Positions 1 through 10,175 are shown, numbered from the stretch's first letter. The stretch: 64,000 nt of DNA from Sediminibacterium sp. (GCF_019264485.1 NZ_JAHVAA010000008.1:62001-126000); one strand, 5' to 3'. The notes: generated from the letters alone by a model not told the origin. A program made the numbers and translations.

Positions 1-3000
1 GCAGGTTGATACATTACCATGAATATCTGTTACCGAATAAGTTACTGTTGATGTTCCAACTGCAAATGCACCGCTTGCATTGGTTCCGTTTCCTGTTCTT
101 GTTGTAGCACCTGTTATAACATAAGTAGTGCTTGCAATACCACAATTATCAGTCTGCGTAAGAGCAGGGATGGTATAATTATTATTTCCGCCTGTATTCG
201 CACAGAACACCTGGTTGGCAGGACAAACAATAACAGGGTTTTCTGTATCTGCTACCGTTACAGTTTGTGTAGCGGTTGACACATTACCATGAATATCTGT
301 TACCGTCCAGGTTACTGTTGTGTTTCCAACAGGGAATACTGCAGGTGCGTTATTTACCACTGATTGCACACCACAATTATCAGCTGTTATTGCATTACCT
401 ACACTTGCTACAGCAGTACACTGACCAGCATCATTATTTACCTGAATTGCTGCAGGAGCCGTAATAGTTGGTTTTTCGGTATCTGCAACTGTAACAGTAA
501 AGCTTCCGATGATAAAGTTACCTGCCGCATCAGTTGCCGTGTATGTAACTGTTGTTGTTCCAACAGGGAATACATCTCCGGGCTGATGTGTTGCATTCAA
601 CACAACACCAGAACAATTGTCAGTGGCAGTTGGGAGGCTCCAGATCACTTTGGCTCCACAAATACCAGCATCATTTGATACAGCAGCATTTGATGGTAAT
701 CCATTGATTACTGGTTTCTCTGTATCATTTACTGTTACAGTAAAGCTGGCGCTTGTACTGTTACCAGCCGCATCGGTTGCTGTATACGTAACGGTTGTTG
801 TTCCAAGCGGGAACAACTGACCTGAAATATGCGATGAAGCGATGCTTGCACCTGCACAATTATCGGCAGTCGTAGCAGCAGTCCAGCTTACATTGGCTCC
901 ACATACGGCTGCATCGTTCGATACAGTAATATTGGATGGTATTCCGTTGATCACTGGTTTCTCTGTATCATTTACTGTTACAGTAAAGCTGGTACTGATT
1001 GTATTTCCATGTGCATCTGTTGCTGTATAAGTAACAGTTGTGTTACCCACAGGGAACAGATTTCCTGGCTGATGAGAAGAAGTTAATACCACTCCAGGAC
1101 AATTATCTGTTGCAGTTGGAACTGTCCAGTTTACATTGGCACCACAAACTGAAGCATCATTTGATACTGTAATGTTTGCAGGGTTATTACTGATAACTGG
1201 TTTTTCAGTATCGGCAACTACTACATCAAAGCTGCAAGTTGAAGTATTACCTGATTCATCGGTAGCAACAAATGTATTGGTGGTTGTACCTACAGGGAAT
1301 AATGATCCGCTTGGTAAACCTGCTGTTTGTGTAATAGTAGCTGATGATGACTGATAGCTGATAATTACTTCTCCGTTGCCATCATTCACACCTGTAATAT
1401 TTACCTGGTTGTTTCCAACATTGAATGATGTACCACCGCTTACAGGTTGAGTACCTGCACCGCACAGTGTATTGTCTCCACCATTACCACCGGTATAACC
1501 ACCGCCGCCACCTGGGCCACCGCAGTTACCACCGCCACCTGCACCGCCACCAAAACCACCGGCAGTACCTACATATCCACCTGCATTAGTACCACCAACT
1601 CCTGCAAGACCTCCGTTCAAAGGAGATTTGCCACCTAATCCAGGATTGGCACCAGTTCCGGCACCATTCGATAACCAGCCGGCTCCTCCACCGCCACCAT
1701 TGTTGATACCGCAATTAAAGTTGCCACCCAGTCCGCCATTACCTGATCCGCCTAAAGTAGCCAGACCTGGTTTAGACTGTTGTGAATTACAGGTTCCGAG
1801 ACCGGTTCCACCACCGGCAGCCAACAACAATGTGTTGCTTGCAGTGCTGTTCCATACAAAGGAACCACCACCGCCGCCGGTATTTAATACATTAGAGTTA
1901 TTAATTGCATCTTCTCCGTGTCCGGCTACCAGTATTTTTAATACCTGACCGGGAACCACCGTAAAGTCGCCTTGTATAGAAGCACCTTTACCACCGGCTC
2001 CACCACCACCAAAACCATTGATGCTGTTACCACCGCGACCGCCCAACGCCTTGATATTAATTTTCGTAACACCTGCTGGAACAGTCCAGTTAATAATTGA
2101 TCCGGTATAACTAAATGTAAAGCTGCCATTTGGTCCAACACAGTTGTCGGTTGCATTTACTGCATAATTTACCACGGCACCACACTTAGATGGATCATTG
2201 TTTACTGCCACATTTGGCTGACATATAATTACAGGAGGAGTTACATCTTTAACTGTAACAGTTTGTACTGCAGTAGTAACATTACCACTTGCATCCGTTA
2301 CAGTCCATGTAATATTGGTCACCCCTTTCTCAAACTGAGTTGGAGCATTGTTCGTTACTGTCCATCCGGTACAATTATCTGTAATGATTGGTGTACCCAA
2401 ACTTACATTGGTTGCAATACATAAGCCTGCATCCGTATTTACTGTTAGGTTAGCAGGGGCTGCTACAACAGGCGCGAGGTCATCCACCACTGTAATGGTA
2501 GTTGAGCAACTGCTGCTGGCTCCTTTGCTATCGGTAACTGTTAATACCACATTGGTTACCCCTTTTGCATAAGGACCTGCAGGTAATACTGAATAAGTTA
2601 ATGCATCACCATTAGGATCACTTGAACCGTTATTGAAATCAATAGCAGCTGCAATTCCCTGACAGTTTGCATTGGCAGAAACCGTTAATGGTTTACATAC
2701 CGCAACAGGAGGCTGGTTACAATAAGAACCCGGATCTGTTACTGTTACAGTAGCTGTACAACTGCTTTGGTTGCCCTGGGCATCAGTAGCGGTTAATACT
2801 ACATTGTAACTATTACCTACATCAGCACAACTATAAGAAGTTTGTCCTGTGATAGTCACATTAACAGCACCACAATTATCAAAACTGCCATCATTCACTG
2901 AAGCTGCAGTAATAGAAGCAGTTCCGTTGGCATCGATGGCTACAGTAATATTTCTGCATTTTGCAACCGGTGGTACATTATCTGTAGCACCTACTACAAC

Positions 3001-5097
3001 TGGTGCAGAGGTATTGGTACATCCGAACTGGTTAGTTACCGTTACAAAATAAGAACCTACTTGTGTAACTGTGATAGCCTGTGTTGTTGCACCATTGCTC
3101 CATTGGAATACGCTACCTGCACTCGCAGTAATTACGAGCGATCCATTACAAAGCGATGCACTACCTGAAGGTGTAGTGGTTACTACAGGAGCCGGACTAA
3201 CCGTTACAGTTACCGGACTTGAAGTACCAGAACATCCGCCAGCATTGGTTACTGTTACAGAATAATTACCTGTTTCAGTTGCCACATATGTTTGAGCTGT
3301 TGCTCCGTCAATATCCACCCCATTTTTCTGCCACTGATAACTATCACCCAGGTTGGCATTCATGGTTACTGTTTGTCCTTCACATACCGTTGACTGACCA
3401 GTTACAATAACAGCAGCAGGTGCCACCGTTACTACTGCAGTACAGGTTGAAACATTGCCTGCGCGGTCTGTAACAGTTAAGGTTACATTATTGGCACCAA
3501 TATCTGCACAGGTAAAATTGGTTCTGCTGAGTGCCAGTGATTGTATACCACATGCATCACTTGAACCATTATCTACCATTTGAGGAGTAATAGTAACAGT
3601 GCCTGCGGGAGAAAGGGCCACTGTAATATTTTTACAGGAAGCAGTAGGAGCCGTATTATCTATTACGGTACTGTTATTCCTGTATATACGAAGTGTATTG
3701 TAATTAATACCGCTTGTTGCAATATCTGGTACATTATCTCCATCAAGGTCACCAATCAATACACCACTGGTTTCTGCCAGACTTGGATAATCTACCCTTG
3801 TAGCAAAAGAAATGCTACCTGGACCGGTACTTGTATTTTTATAAACCGAGAATACACTTACACCACTTGATTTTGTAATAAGATCCACATTTCCATCTCC
3901 ATCTGCATCACCTACACCAATACGATAGTTTGATGAAGGGCTTGTAACATTTACAGTTGGTGCAAATGAAATGGTTCCTGGAACTGAAGTATTTCTGAAT
4001 ACGGAAACTGTTCCGCCACTGAAATTATTTGTTGTAAAATCGATCTTACCATCTTTATCAAAATCACCTAAAAAGAGTCGGTAAGGATAAGCTGAATTGG
4101 TTGGATAAGATACAGGAGTTTGAAAAGAGAATGAAGTTGCTCCTACAGCAGTGGTATTACGCAAAGCTGTAACCCTGTTATCACTCGGACAACTGGTACC
4201 CACATCTGGTTTTCCGTCGCCATCCACATCTGCAATAGCAACACCTGTAAGGTAATAGGTATTACTAAATGTTCCGGCTGAAGCAAAGCTGATGGTGCCA
4301 CCAGTAGAAGTGTTACGGTAGGTACCAATACTGCTGCTGCTTCCATAAACGAGGTCCATTTTACCATCGCCATTGATATCACCAACAGACATCTGGTATG
4401 CGCCTGATGCAGTAAGGTTGATAGGTCCTGAAAAACTAAGGGTACCGGGAACGCTGGTATTTTTGTAGATACGAATACCTACGCCATTGTCTACAACGGC
4501 AATATCAATTTTACCATCGCCGTCAAAATCACCGGGAGCAATACAACGTGTAGCACCCTGAAACGCAAGATCAAATTTGGGAGCAAAACTGAAATTACCC
4601 GGGGTACTCAAGTTGCGCATCACAGAAACCTTGTTTGCTGTAAATCCGCAAACCAACAAATCGGGTTTGCCATCCAGATCCATATCCTGCGATATCATCT
4701 GATAGCCACCGCTTACATTGGTAGAATAATTTTCTGTATTGTAGGTAGTATTGGTAATAGTTGTTCCACAAAAAATTCCATTAAAGGAAAGTGGTGAACT
4801 ACCAATCAGTCCACATGCATTACGAACAGTGATCGGACCATAAGTAGCACCTACAGGTACCCTTACTTCCAATACACCAAAAGTAGCAGACAGTACTTGT
4901 GCCTGTGTAGCGCCAAAAAACACCTGGTTATTGGCTGGAATAGGATCGAAATTAGATCCGTTAATGGTTACCACACTACCAATAAAACCCGTTACCGGGG
5001 AGAAGCTATTGATAGCGGGTTTATTACATACCTGTGCCTGCAACAGGGTTGTGCAGGACAGCAGTATGACCATAAGAAATAGTAATATTCTTTTCAT
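1..5097 (-). CDS. giant secreted HYR/FG-GAP/glycine-rich protein (partial, C-terminus beyond window)
   Basis: The frame is open from an ATG at 5097 to base 1: 1699 codons and still in frame at the edge, where it reads HGNVSTC. In order it shows a signal peptide (MKRILLFLMVILL...), an IPT/TIG-like domain (residues about 24-110), FG-GAP/VCBS repeats with DxDGDGKxD motifs (about 120-470), an HYR module, two Ig-like modules (about 558-700), more HYR modules, a glycine-rich domain of the PF12810 type (about 966-1256), then at least five HYR modules with the repeating DTEKPVI...NDA..C...DNC pattern. Such proteins are surface or secreted adhesin-like proteins, often type IX secretion cargo, but the C-terminal sorting domain is outside the window. 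It lies 9 bp downstream of the next gene on the same strand. Substrate unknown. Confidence 0.9.
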   Translation of the reverse strand, partial: MKRILLFLMVILLSCTTLLQAQVCNKPAINSFSPVTGFIGSVVTINGSNFDPIPANNQVFFGATQAQVLSATFGVLEVRVPVGATYGPITVRNACGLIGSSPLSFNGIFCGTTITNTTYNTENYSTNVSGGYQMISQDMDLDGKPDLLVCGFTANKVSVMRNLSTPGNFSFAPKFDLAFQGATRCIAPGDFDGDGKIDIAVVDNGVGIRIYKNTSVPGTLSFSGPINLTASGAYQMSVGDINGDGKMDLVYGSSSSIGTYRNTSTGGTISFASAGTFSNTYYLTGVAIADVDGDGKPDVGTSCPSDNRVTALRNTTAVGATSFSFQTPVSYPTNSAYPYRLFLGDFDKDGKIDFTTNNFSGGTVSVFRNTSVPGTISFAPTVNVTSPSSNYRIGVGDADGDGNVDLITKSSGVSVFSVYKNTSTGPGSISFATRVDYPSLAETSGVLIGDLDGDNVPDIATSGINYNTLRIYRNNSTVIDNTAPTASCKNITVALSPAGTVTITPQMVDNGSSDACGIQSLALSRTNFTCADIGANNVTLTVTDRAGNVSTCTAVVTVAPAAVIVTGQSTVCEGQTVTMNANLGDSYQWQKNGVDIDGATAQTYVATETGNYSVTVTNAGGCSGTSSPVTVTVSPAPVVTTTPSGSASLCNGSLVITASAGSVFQWSNGATTQAITVTQVGSYFVTVTNQFGCTNTSAPVVVGATDNVPPVAKCRNITVAIDANGTASITAASVNDGSFDNCGAVNVTITGQTSYSCADVGNSYNVVLTATDAQGNQSSCTATVTVTDPGSYCNQPPVAVCKPLTVSANANCQGIAAAIDFNNGSSDPNGDALTYSVLPAGPYAKGVTNVVLTVTDSKGASSSCSTTITVVDDLAPVVAAPANLTVNTDAGLCIATNVSLGTPIITDNCTGWTVTNNAPTQFEKGVTNITWTVTDASGNVTTAVQTVTVKDVTPPVIICQPNVAVNNDPSKCGAVVNYAVNATDNCVGPNGSFTFSYTGSIINWTVPAGVTKINIKALGGRGGNSINGFGGGGAGGKGASIQGDFTVVPGQVLKILVAGHGEDAINNSNVLNTGGGGGSFVWNSTASNTLLLAAGGGTGLGTCNSQQSKPGLATLGGSGNGGLGGNFNCGINNGGGGGAGWLSNGAGTGANPGLGGKSPLNGGLAGVGGTNAGGYVGTAGGFGGGAGGGGNCGGPGGGGGYTGGNGGDNTLCGAGTQPVSGGTSFNVGNNQVNITGVNDGNGEVIISYQSSSATITQTAGLPSGSLFPVGTTTNTFVATDESGNTSTCSFDVVVADTEKPVISNNPANITVSNDASVCGANVNWTVPTATDNCPGVVLTSSHQPGNLFPVGNTTVTYTATDAHGNTISTSFTVTVNDTEKPVINGIPSNITVSNDAAVCGANVSWTAATTADNCAGASIASSHISGQLFPLGTTTVTYTATDAAGNSTSASFTVTVNDTEKPVINGLPSNAAVSNDAGICGAKVIWSLPTATDNCSGVVLNATHQPGDVFPVGTTTVTYTATDAAGNFIIGSFTVTVADTEKPTITAPAAIQVNNDAGQCTAVASVGNAITADNCGVQSVVNNAPAVFPVGNTTVTWTVTDIHGNVSTATQTVTVADTENPVIVCPANQVFCANTGGNNNYTIPALTQTDNCGIASTTYVITGATTRTGNGTNASGAFAVGTSTVTYSVTDIHGNVSTC

Positions 5098-5106
5098 ATC
5101 TGGGTT

Positions 5107-5538
5107 TTAGGATTTGAATTCAATGGCAATTTTCACCTGCGCTGGATCATAACCCTCTGGCAGGTCAATTTTCAACACGTTTGTACTCGCATCACTATTG
5201 CACTCCGCTTTAGTAATGGTTGCTTTAATTATGCTGAATGAAACTTCTTTGCTGAATTTTTGCTGTGTAGCCGGATTGGTTACTTCAATTACAAACTTGC
5301 TGACCTGGTCAACACTGCTTTCATTGAATATCATCAGGTGTACCTGACTTGCAGAGGTGCACTTGATCACACGTGCAAATACATCGATGTGGTTACTGGA
5401 TTCGCCCAGTTTATCCCAGTTTTTGTAAACCACTTCATCTTTGGGCTGATAAGGCCTGGCATGAAGAGAAAAGGAAAGAGACAAAAGAAAACAAAGTACA
5501 GGCAATACAATGCCGTACCGCTTTTGAAGCATTTTCAT
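5107..5538 (-). CDS. small secreted protein of unknown function
   Basis: 143 residues with an N-terminal signal peptide (hydrophobic VLPVLCFLLSLSFSLHA, then cleavage near ARP). The mature part is beta-rich and has two cysteines, one in VIKCTSASQ and one in KAECNSD. No family is recognised. It is transcribed just ahead of the giant HYR protein gene with only 9 bp between them, so the two are very likely co-transcribed, and it may be exported or assembled with the giant protein. That functional link is inferred from position only. Confidence 0.7.
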   Translation of the reverse strand: MKMLQKRYGIVLPVLCFLLSLSFSLHARPYQPKDEVVYKNWDKLGESSNHIDVFARVIKCTSASQVHLMIFNESSVDQVSKFVIEVTNPATQQKFSKEVSFSIIKATITKAECNSDASTNVLKIDLPEGYDPAQVKIAIEFKS

Positions 5539-5872
5539 AGCAGTTAGTTTTGATTATGGAGTATTAGCGCACCAGTTCTAAAACTTCATTTAAAAGCAGT
5601 TTGCAGTTAAAATGACGTTTTTATACCTGGCCACGTAGTAAAATCACTACGTACAGTGAATGTCTGTAATATATCATACCAGAAAACACGCATTTGATGA
5701 TGCTATGAATAAAGTCGATAAAGCAGGGATCTGAGTAGACTAAAAACAGCTCTACACAAAATTGAGTACCCTGTTTATCGATGCAATTCAACAAATACTT
5801 ATTTAAATTCTTTTTAGTCAACTAGTTAGTGCTTCCTATATTTACACGAATATCAATCATACCAATAGCCAG
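5539..5872. other. divergent intergenic region
   Basis: 334 bp between the divergent secreted-protein operon (minus) and the LytTR regulator (plus). It should hold both promoters. A near-consensus box TATATTTA lies at 5837-5844, 29 bp before the regulator start. No convincing small gene is seen: a 66-codon frame at 5621-5821 (minus) has no recognisable features and was not accepted. Confidence 0.5.
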
Positions 5873-6649
5873 ATGTATACCGTTATTATTGCAGACGATA
5901 ACCTGATTGAAAGAGACGCACTTGCCTTGCACTTATCGAGAATAAAAACTGTATCAGTGGTTGCAGAATGCTCAAACGGAGAAGAAACTGCTGCCTTTTT
6001 ACAGAACCAACCGGTTGATATGGTTTTTTCCGATATCGATATGCCGCGTTTAACTGGTATCGATTTACTGAGAGGCATTAACAAACCACCTGTTTTTATT
6101 TTTGTTTCCTCCTATCCTGAATATGCTGCTGAAAGTTATAACCTTGATGCCATCGATTATATTGTTAAACCTGCCAGCGCAGAGCGTGTTAAAAAAGCTG
6201 TAGACAAAGCAATAGAGTATATTGAAATAAAGAACAACACAAAACTCTACAGTGAAAAAATAGTTCCGGATATACCTTTAGTTGAATTCGGCAACCAGAT
6301 ATCTACTGAAAACTTTTTTTTTATTAAAGAGAATAACAATTACAATAAATTGAATATCCAGGATATCACCCATATTGAAAGCATGGGCGACTTCTCAAAA
6401 ATTCATACAGCCGGACAAAAAAAGTTTGTAGTACTGGTGAGTCTTAAAAATATTGAGAAACAATTATCTCCTAAAATATTCAGACGAGTGCACCGCCAGT
6501 TTATCATTAATATTTTACAGGTTGGCGTAGTAAATAGTACAGAAGTGCAACTGCTCGATAAAACGGCAATTCCCATCAGCAGTTCATACCGACAAAGCCT
6601 GATTGAATTAGTGATTGAGAAAAAATTATTGAAAAGGTTTGGCGATTAG
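5873..6649 (+). CDS. LytTR-family response regulator
   Basis: 258 residues. The receiver domain (1-120) has the acidic pair D8/D9, the phospho-acceptor D54 in VFSDIDMP, S80 and K99 (DYIVKPAS). A LytTR DNA-binding domain follows (about 150-250) with the signature IESMGDFSKIHT and FRRVHRQFIIN. It is expected to be a cytoplasmic transcription factor activated by phosphorylation. It is tail to tail with the sensor kinase gene (2 bp apart), which is the likely partner although the two are on opposite strands. The partner kinase is of the HisKA type rather than the LytS type usual for LytTR regulators. Confidence 0.93.
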   Translation: MYTVIIADDNLIERDALALHLSRIKTVSVVAECSNGEETAAFLQNQPVDMVFSDIDMPRLTGIDLLRGINKPPVFIFVSSYPEYAAESYNLDAIDYIVKPASAERVKKAVDKAIEYIEIKNNTKLYSEKIVPDIPLVEFGNQISTENFFFIKENNNYNKLNIQDITHIESMGDFSKIHTAGQKKFVVLVSLKNIEKQLSPKIFRRVHRQFIINILQVGVVNSTEVQLLDKTAIPISSSYRQSLIELVIEKKLLKRFGD

Positions 6650-6651
6650 TA

Positions 6652-8925
6652 TTATCCTATGTTCTCCGATATCGGCAACCACACAGTAAATACTGTGCCT
6701 TCATCGATTTTACTCTTTACTTCCATCCTGCCATTCATCATGGCAACAAATGATTTACAAAGAATCAATCCCAGACCATTGCCCTTCTCCTGCCCTGTTC
6801 CCTTTGAACTTTTTACTGAGCGGCTCGCAGCATCATTTATCAATGCTACTTTTTCAGCTCCCATACCCATACCCTCATCTGCAATCACCAGTTTTATATG
6901 TGTACCCGTGATCATTGACTCTAAACGTATGCTCCCTTTTTTGTGACTGAATTTTATAGCATTGGAAAGTAAATTTCTGATAACAGATGCCAGCATTTCC
7001 CTATCAGCCAGCACACTGCTGCCAGCGATTATATTATGTTCAATCAAGAGTTCTTTTTGTGTTGCTGCGTCTGTTAGTGTTAACAATACCTGATCTGTTA
7101 TCTCACGCGGATCAACTCTTTCAATATTCGGTGTAAATCCATGCATCTGACTGGTGGCCCATTTCAACAGGTTATCCATCAGCCCCTGGGTATATCCAAG
7201 TGTATTTTTCAGTTGCGCCGCATACAGTTTCATTTTGTCTTGCGGTATGGTATCTCTCTCCAGTAAATGTGTAAAAGATATCAGTGAGTTGATGGGTGTA
7301 CGCATATCATGACTCAGCGTTCCCAAAACCTGATCCTTAACAGTAACCAGTTCTTCCAGCGTCTTTTTTTGTTCACTGATTATACCATTCAGTTTTTTTG
7401 TTTTCCGCTGGCTATAATAAATACTACTTGCTGCTCCCAATAAAACCAACACAGCAACCAGGAAAAATAAGTTGAGGTTTCTGTTATACTGCAATTGCAG
7501 TTGTTGGTTACTGATTTGTTTTTGCGCAATGGCTTTTTCAAACCTGGAACGGTCTTGTTGCTGCTGAAAAACAATTGACTGCTGACGCGCTTCATTTTCC
7601 AGTTTCGACTGTTCCTGTAAAAACAATAAACGCTGAAGGCTTTTTTCTTTCTCTGCCAGTTCCAACTGATCTTTCTGACGCTCGGCTACTAACAATTGCT
7701 GTTTCAGTTCTTCATCAATCAATTGTTTACTGTATTTGTATTCTCTTTCTTTGATATCCATATCCAGCCTCAACTGCTGTCTTGTGATTTCTTTTTCTTT
7801 TTCTTCCCCGTATAAACTATCTCTTACTACAATGTATTTCTTATAATAGGCCAATGAGCTATCGAACATTCCAACGCGCTCATACAAATAACTCATTTGT
7901 TCATACAAAGCTTTGAGTGAACCTATGGCCATGTATTTTTCTGCTACCCGCATAGATGAACGGAAATAATTCAGTCCGTTCATATCATCTTTTAATTTTA
8001 CAAAATGAATTCCGGTACTCAACAGATTATCTGCCGCAACTGAATAATCTTCATGCTCTCTGTCAAGCTCCATTGCCCGGTTAAAAGCCTGAAAGGCTTT
8101 TTTAGCATCCCCCATTTTATCATATATCTCCCCTATATCAGACTGTATATCCGCAGCAAGTGCCGGATCATCTTCTTTCAATGCAATTACATATGCTTTA
8201 TTGTAACAATTAAGTGCCAGCGTATACTGTTGATTTGCCTTTATCCCTTCCTTGTTTAGTTCTGCCTCTGTGGCCTTCATATATGCAGCTGCAATGGCAC
8301 TGTTTGCAACAGCCACGCCTCTGCTCGCGGGATCTTCTTTCTCAAATCCGGCCAGTGCTTTCTTCATATAGGGCAGCCCTTCTGAAATCTGTTTCAAATC
8401 GAGATAAGTCAACCCGATATTCATCATACAATTCAGCACACCATCTTCCCGCCCCATCTGTTCATACAAATTCAGGCTCATTTTATTGGCCTCAAGTGAA
8501 TGAACATAATCTTTAATAATCAGGTATAAATCGCCCATATTTAGCAATACACCAGCTTCTCCAATTTTATACTTGTATTGTCGGCATACTTCCAATGCCT
8601 TCTCGTAATAACTTACTGCTTTGGCATATTGCGATATTCCATGATGAAGCCTGCCCGCTTTTTCATACACATAATATAATAAACTTCCCTTTTTTAGTTG
8701 TTGGGCCAGGGCAATAGCACTGTCTGTATAAGTATTGGATTCAGGCATTCGTCGCATAATACCATACTGCCTGAAGAGGTTACAATAGTGAATGACTTTC
8801 ATTGAATCGCGAACAGTATAATATCTGTTAACCTTCAATAAACTATCCAATCGCTTTTGTTGCGCCGTGGAAGAAAAACAAAAAAATAAACAGATGAAGA
8901 CTGCTAAACATCTCACTATCGACAT
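6652..8925 (-). CDS. TPR-containing membrane sensor histidine kinase
   Basis: 757 residues: a signal peptide (MSIVRCLAVFICLFFCFSSTAQ), a periplasmic array of TPR repeats (about 50-390), a long Gln/Glu/Lys-rich coiled coil (about 385-480), one membrane segment (NLFFLVAVLVLLGAASSIYY, about 484-506), then a HisKA domain with phospho-acceptor H539 in LSHDMRTP and a HATPase_c domain (N box NLLSNAIKF, G boxes DEGMGMG and GNGLGLIL). It has no receiver domain, so it needs a separate response regulator; the LytTR regulator 2 bp away is the natural candidate. The signal sensed is unknown. TPR sensors of this design are common in Bacteroidota. Confidence 0.93.
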   Translation of the reverse strand: MSIVRCLAVFICLFFCFSSTAQQKRLDSLLKVNRYYTVRDSMKVIHYCNLFRQYGIMRRMPESNTYTDSAIALAQQLKKGSLLYYVYEKAGRLHHGISQYAKAVSYYEKALEVCRQYKYKIGEAGVLLNMGDLYLIIKDYVHSLEANKMSLNLYEQMGREDGVLNCMMNIGLTYLDLKQISEGLPYMKKALAGFEKEDPASRGVAVANSAIAAAYMKATEAELNKEGIKANQQYTLALNCYNKAYVIALKEDDPALAADIQSDIGEIYDKMGDAKKAFQAFNRAMELDREHEDYSVAADNLLSTGIHFVKLKDDMNGLNYFRSSMRVAEKYMAIGSLKALYEQMSYLYERVGMFDSSLAYYKKYIVVRDSLYGEEKEKEITRQQLRLDMDIKEREYKYSKQLIDEELKQQLLVAERQKDQLELAEKEKSLQRLLFLQEQSKLENEARQQSIVFQQQQDRSRFEKAIAQKQISNQQLQLQYNRNLNLFFLVAVLVLLGAASSIYYSQRKTKKLNGIISEQKKTLEELVTVKDQVLGTLSHDMRTPINSLISFTHLLERDTIPQDKMKLYAAQLKNTLGYTQGLMDNLLKWATSQMHGFTPNIERVDPREITDQVLLTLTDAATQKELLIEHNIIAGSSVLADREMLASVIRNLLSNAIKFSHKKGSIRLESMITGTHIKLVIADEGMGMGAEKVALINDAASRSVKSSKGTGQEKGNGLGLILCKSFVAMMNGRMEVKSKIDEGTVFTVWLPISENIG

Positions 8926-9105
8926 ACATCAGCATTAAAACAATAAGATGATAAAAAAAATGATCCTGGTAAATCATGCAGAAAAAACAGATGCAGAAAA
9001 AAAATTCTCTTCATGTGCAGTTAACATTTCGATTGGCAAGATAGTTCGTTTTACTGCTGCTTGTCATTAAAAATAGCTTGAAAAATAGTTGCCAAGAATG
9101 AAAGA

Positions 9106-10116
9106 TTACCAGGTGGCTCTGGCAGACGGACTGGCATCCAAATCAATAAACTGCTGATCGAGGAATTTGTAGTGAGCGGTGATGGCTATCATGGCAGCAT
9201 TATCAGTACAATACTCAAAAACAGGTATATATGTTTTCCATCCGAGTTTTTCACCGGTTTCCTGCAGCGCACTTCTTAATCCGCTGTTGGCACTTACACC
9301 ACCTGCGATACAAATATTTTTAATGCCTGTTTGCTGTACTGCTTTTTTGATTTTTTTGATCAGGATATTTACAATCGCATACTGCACCGATGCACAAAGA
9401 TCATTGAGGTGTTGTTCAATAAAACCTGGCTCCTGTTTTTGCAGGAAATAAAGTACAGATGTTTTTAACCCACTAAAACTAAAATTAAGCTCAGGTATCT
9501 GTGGTTCAGCAAAACTGAAAGCTTTGGGATTACCTGTTTTTGCATGCAGGTCAACCAGCGGGCCTCCGGGGTATGGTAAGCCCAGTAATTTGGCTGTTTT
9601 ATCAAAAGCCTCTCCTGCGGCATCGTCAATTGTTTCACCAATTACTTCAAGTTGTAAGGGAGAATGAGCCAGTACAATCTGTGTATGTCCACCACTCACC
9701 GTTAAACATAAAAAAGGAAAAGAGGGTGGGTTGTCTCCAATTAGGTTGGCCAGTACATGTGCCTGCATATGATGAACACCAATAAGAGGTTTATTCAGCG
9801 CTAATGCCATTGATTTCGCAAACTGTGCCCCTACCAGTAAACTGCCAATTAAACCGGGTGCCTGTGTAAAAGCAATGGCATCTATTACCGACAAATCGTT
9901 ACGTGAAATATGGGCAGCCGACAAGGCTTGGTCAACCACCGGAACAATATTTTGCATATGTGCCCGGCTGGCCAGTTCAGGCACCACACCTCCATACTGC
10001 TCATGTACAGACTGATTGGCAATATAGTTGGAGATTATTTTCCCGTCCACACATACCGATGCGGATGTTTCATCACAGGATGATTCAATGGCCAGTATGG
10101 TAACAGGTTTGCTGAT
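9106..10116 (-). CDS. tsaD: tRNA N6-threonylcarbamoyladenosine synthase subunit TsaD, start codon unresolved
   Basis: TsaD transfers the threonylcarbamoyl group to A37 of ANN-reading tRNAs, with TsaB/TsaE. Family motifs are clear: AIESSCDETSAS at the N-terminus, the metal-binding HHMQAH, SGGHTQ, and the C-terminal CTDNAAMIA. The first ordinary start in frame is GTG at 10050, but conserved N-terminal sequence (VTILAIESSCDET) continues upstream to about 10104. The next in-frame stop is at 10131, and no ATG, GTG or TTG lies between. I set the start at ATC 10116, giving 336 residues, the usual family length; ATA 10098 or a sequence indel are alternatives. A TAATTTTG promoter box lies just upstream. 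Confidence 0.88.
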   Translation of the reverse strand: MSKPVTILAIESSCDETSASVCVDGKIISNYIANQSVHEQYGGVVPELASRAHMQNIVPVVDQALSAAHISRNDLSVIDAIAFTQAPGLIGSLLVGAQFAKSMALALNKPLIGVHHMQAHVLANLIGDNPPSFPFLCLTVSGGHTQIVLAHSPLQLEVIGETIDDAAGEAFDKTAKLLGLPYPGGPLVDLHAKTGNPKAFSFAEPQIPELNFSFSGLKTSVLYFLQKQEPGFIEQHLNDLCASVQYAIVNILIKKIKKAVQQTGIKNICIAGGVSANSGLRSALQETGEKLGWKTYIPVFEYCTDNAAMIAITAHYKFLDQQFIDLDASPSARATW

Positions 10117-10144
10117 ATATGAGGTATTTCAATGAAATGAGGGG

Positions 10145-10152
10145 CAAAATTA
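10145..10152 (-). promoter_or_regulatory. Bacteroidota -7 box upstream of tsaD
   Basis: On the minus strand this reads TAATTTTG, a perfect match to the Bacteroidota -7 consensus TAnnTTTG. Transcription would begin near 10138, so the tsaD start codon should lie within the next 40 bases. That excludes a start further upstream. Confidence 0.5.
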
Positions 10153-10175
10153 ACTGAATGAAGGATGCAATCCTT

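Noticed and set aside
276..5082. Plus-strand open frames opposite the giant HYR gene, including a Pro-rich one at 1628-1948
   Set aside because: They are shadows of the minus-strand gene; the Pro-rich product is the complement of the glycine-rich domain codons.
5621..5821. 66-codon minus-strand gene
   Set aside because: No recognisable features, and it lies in the divergent promoter region.
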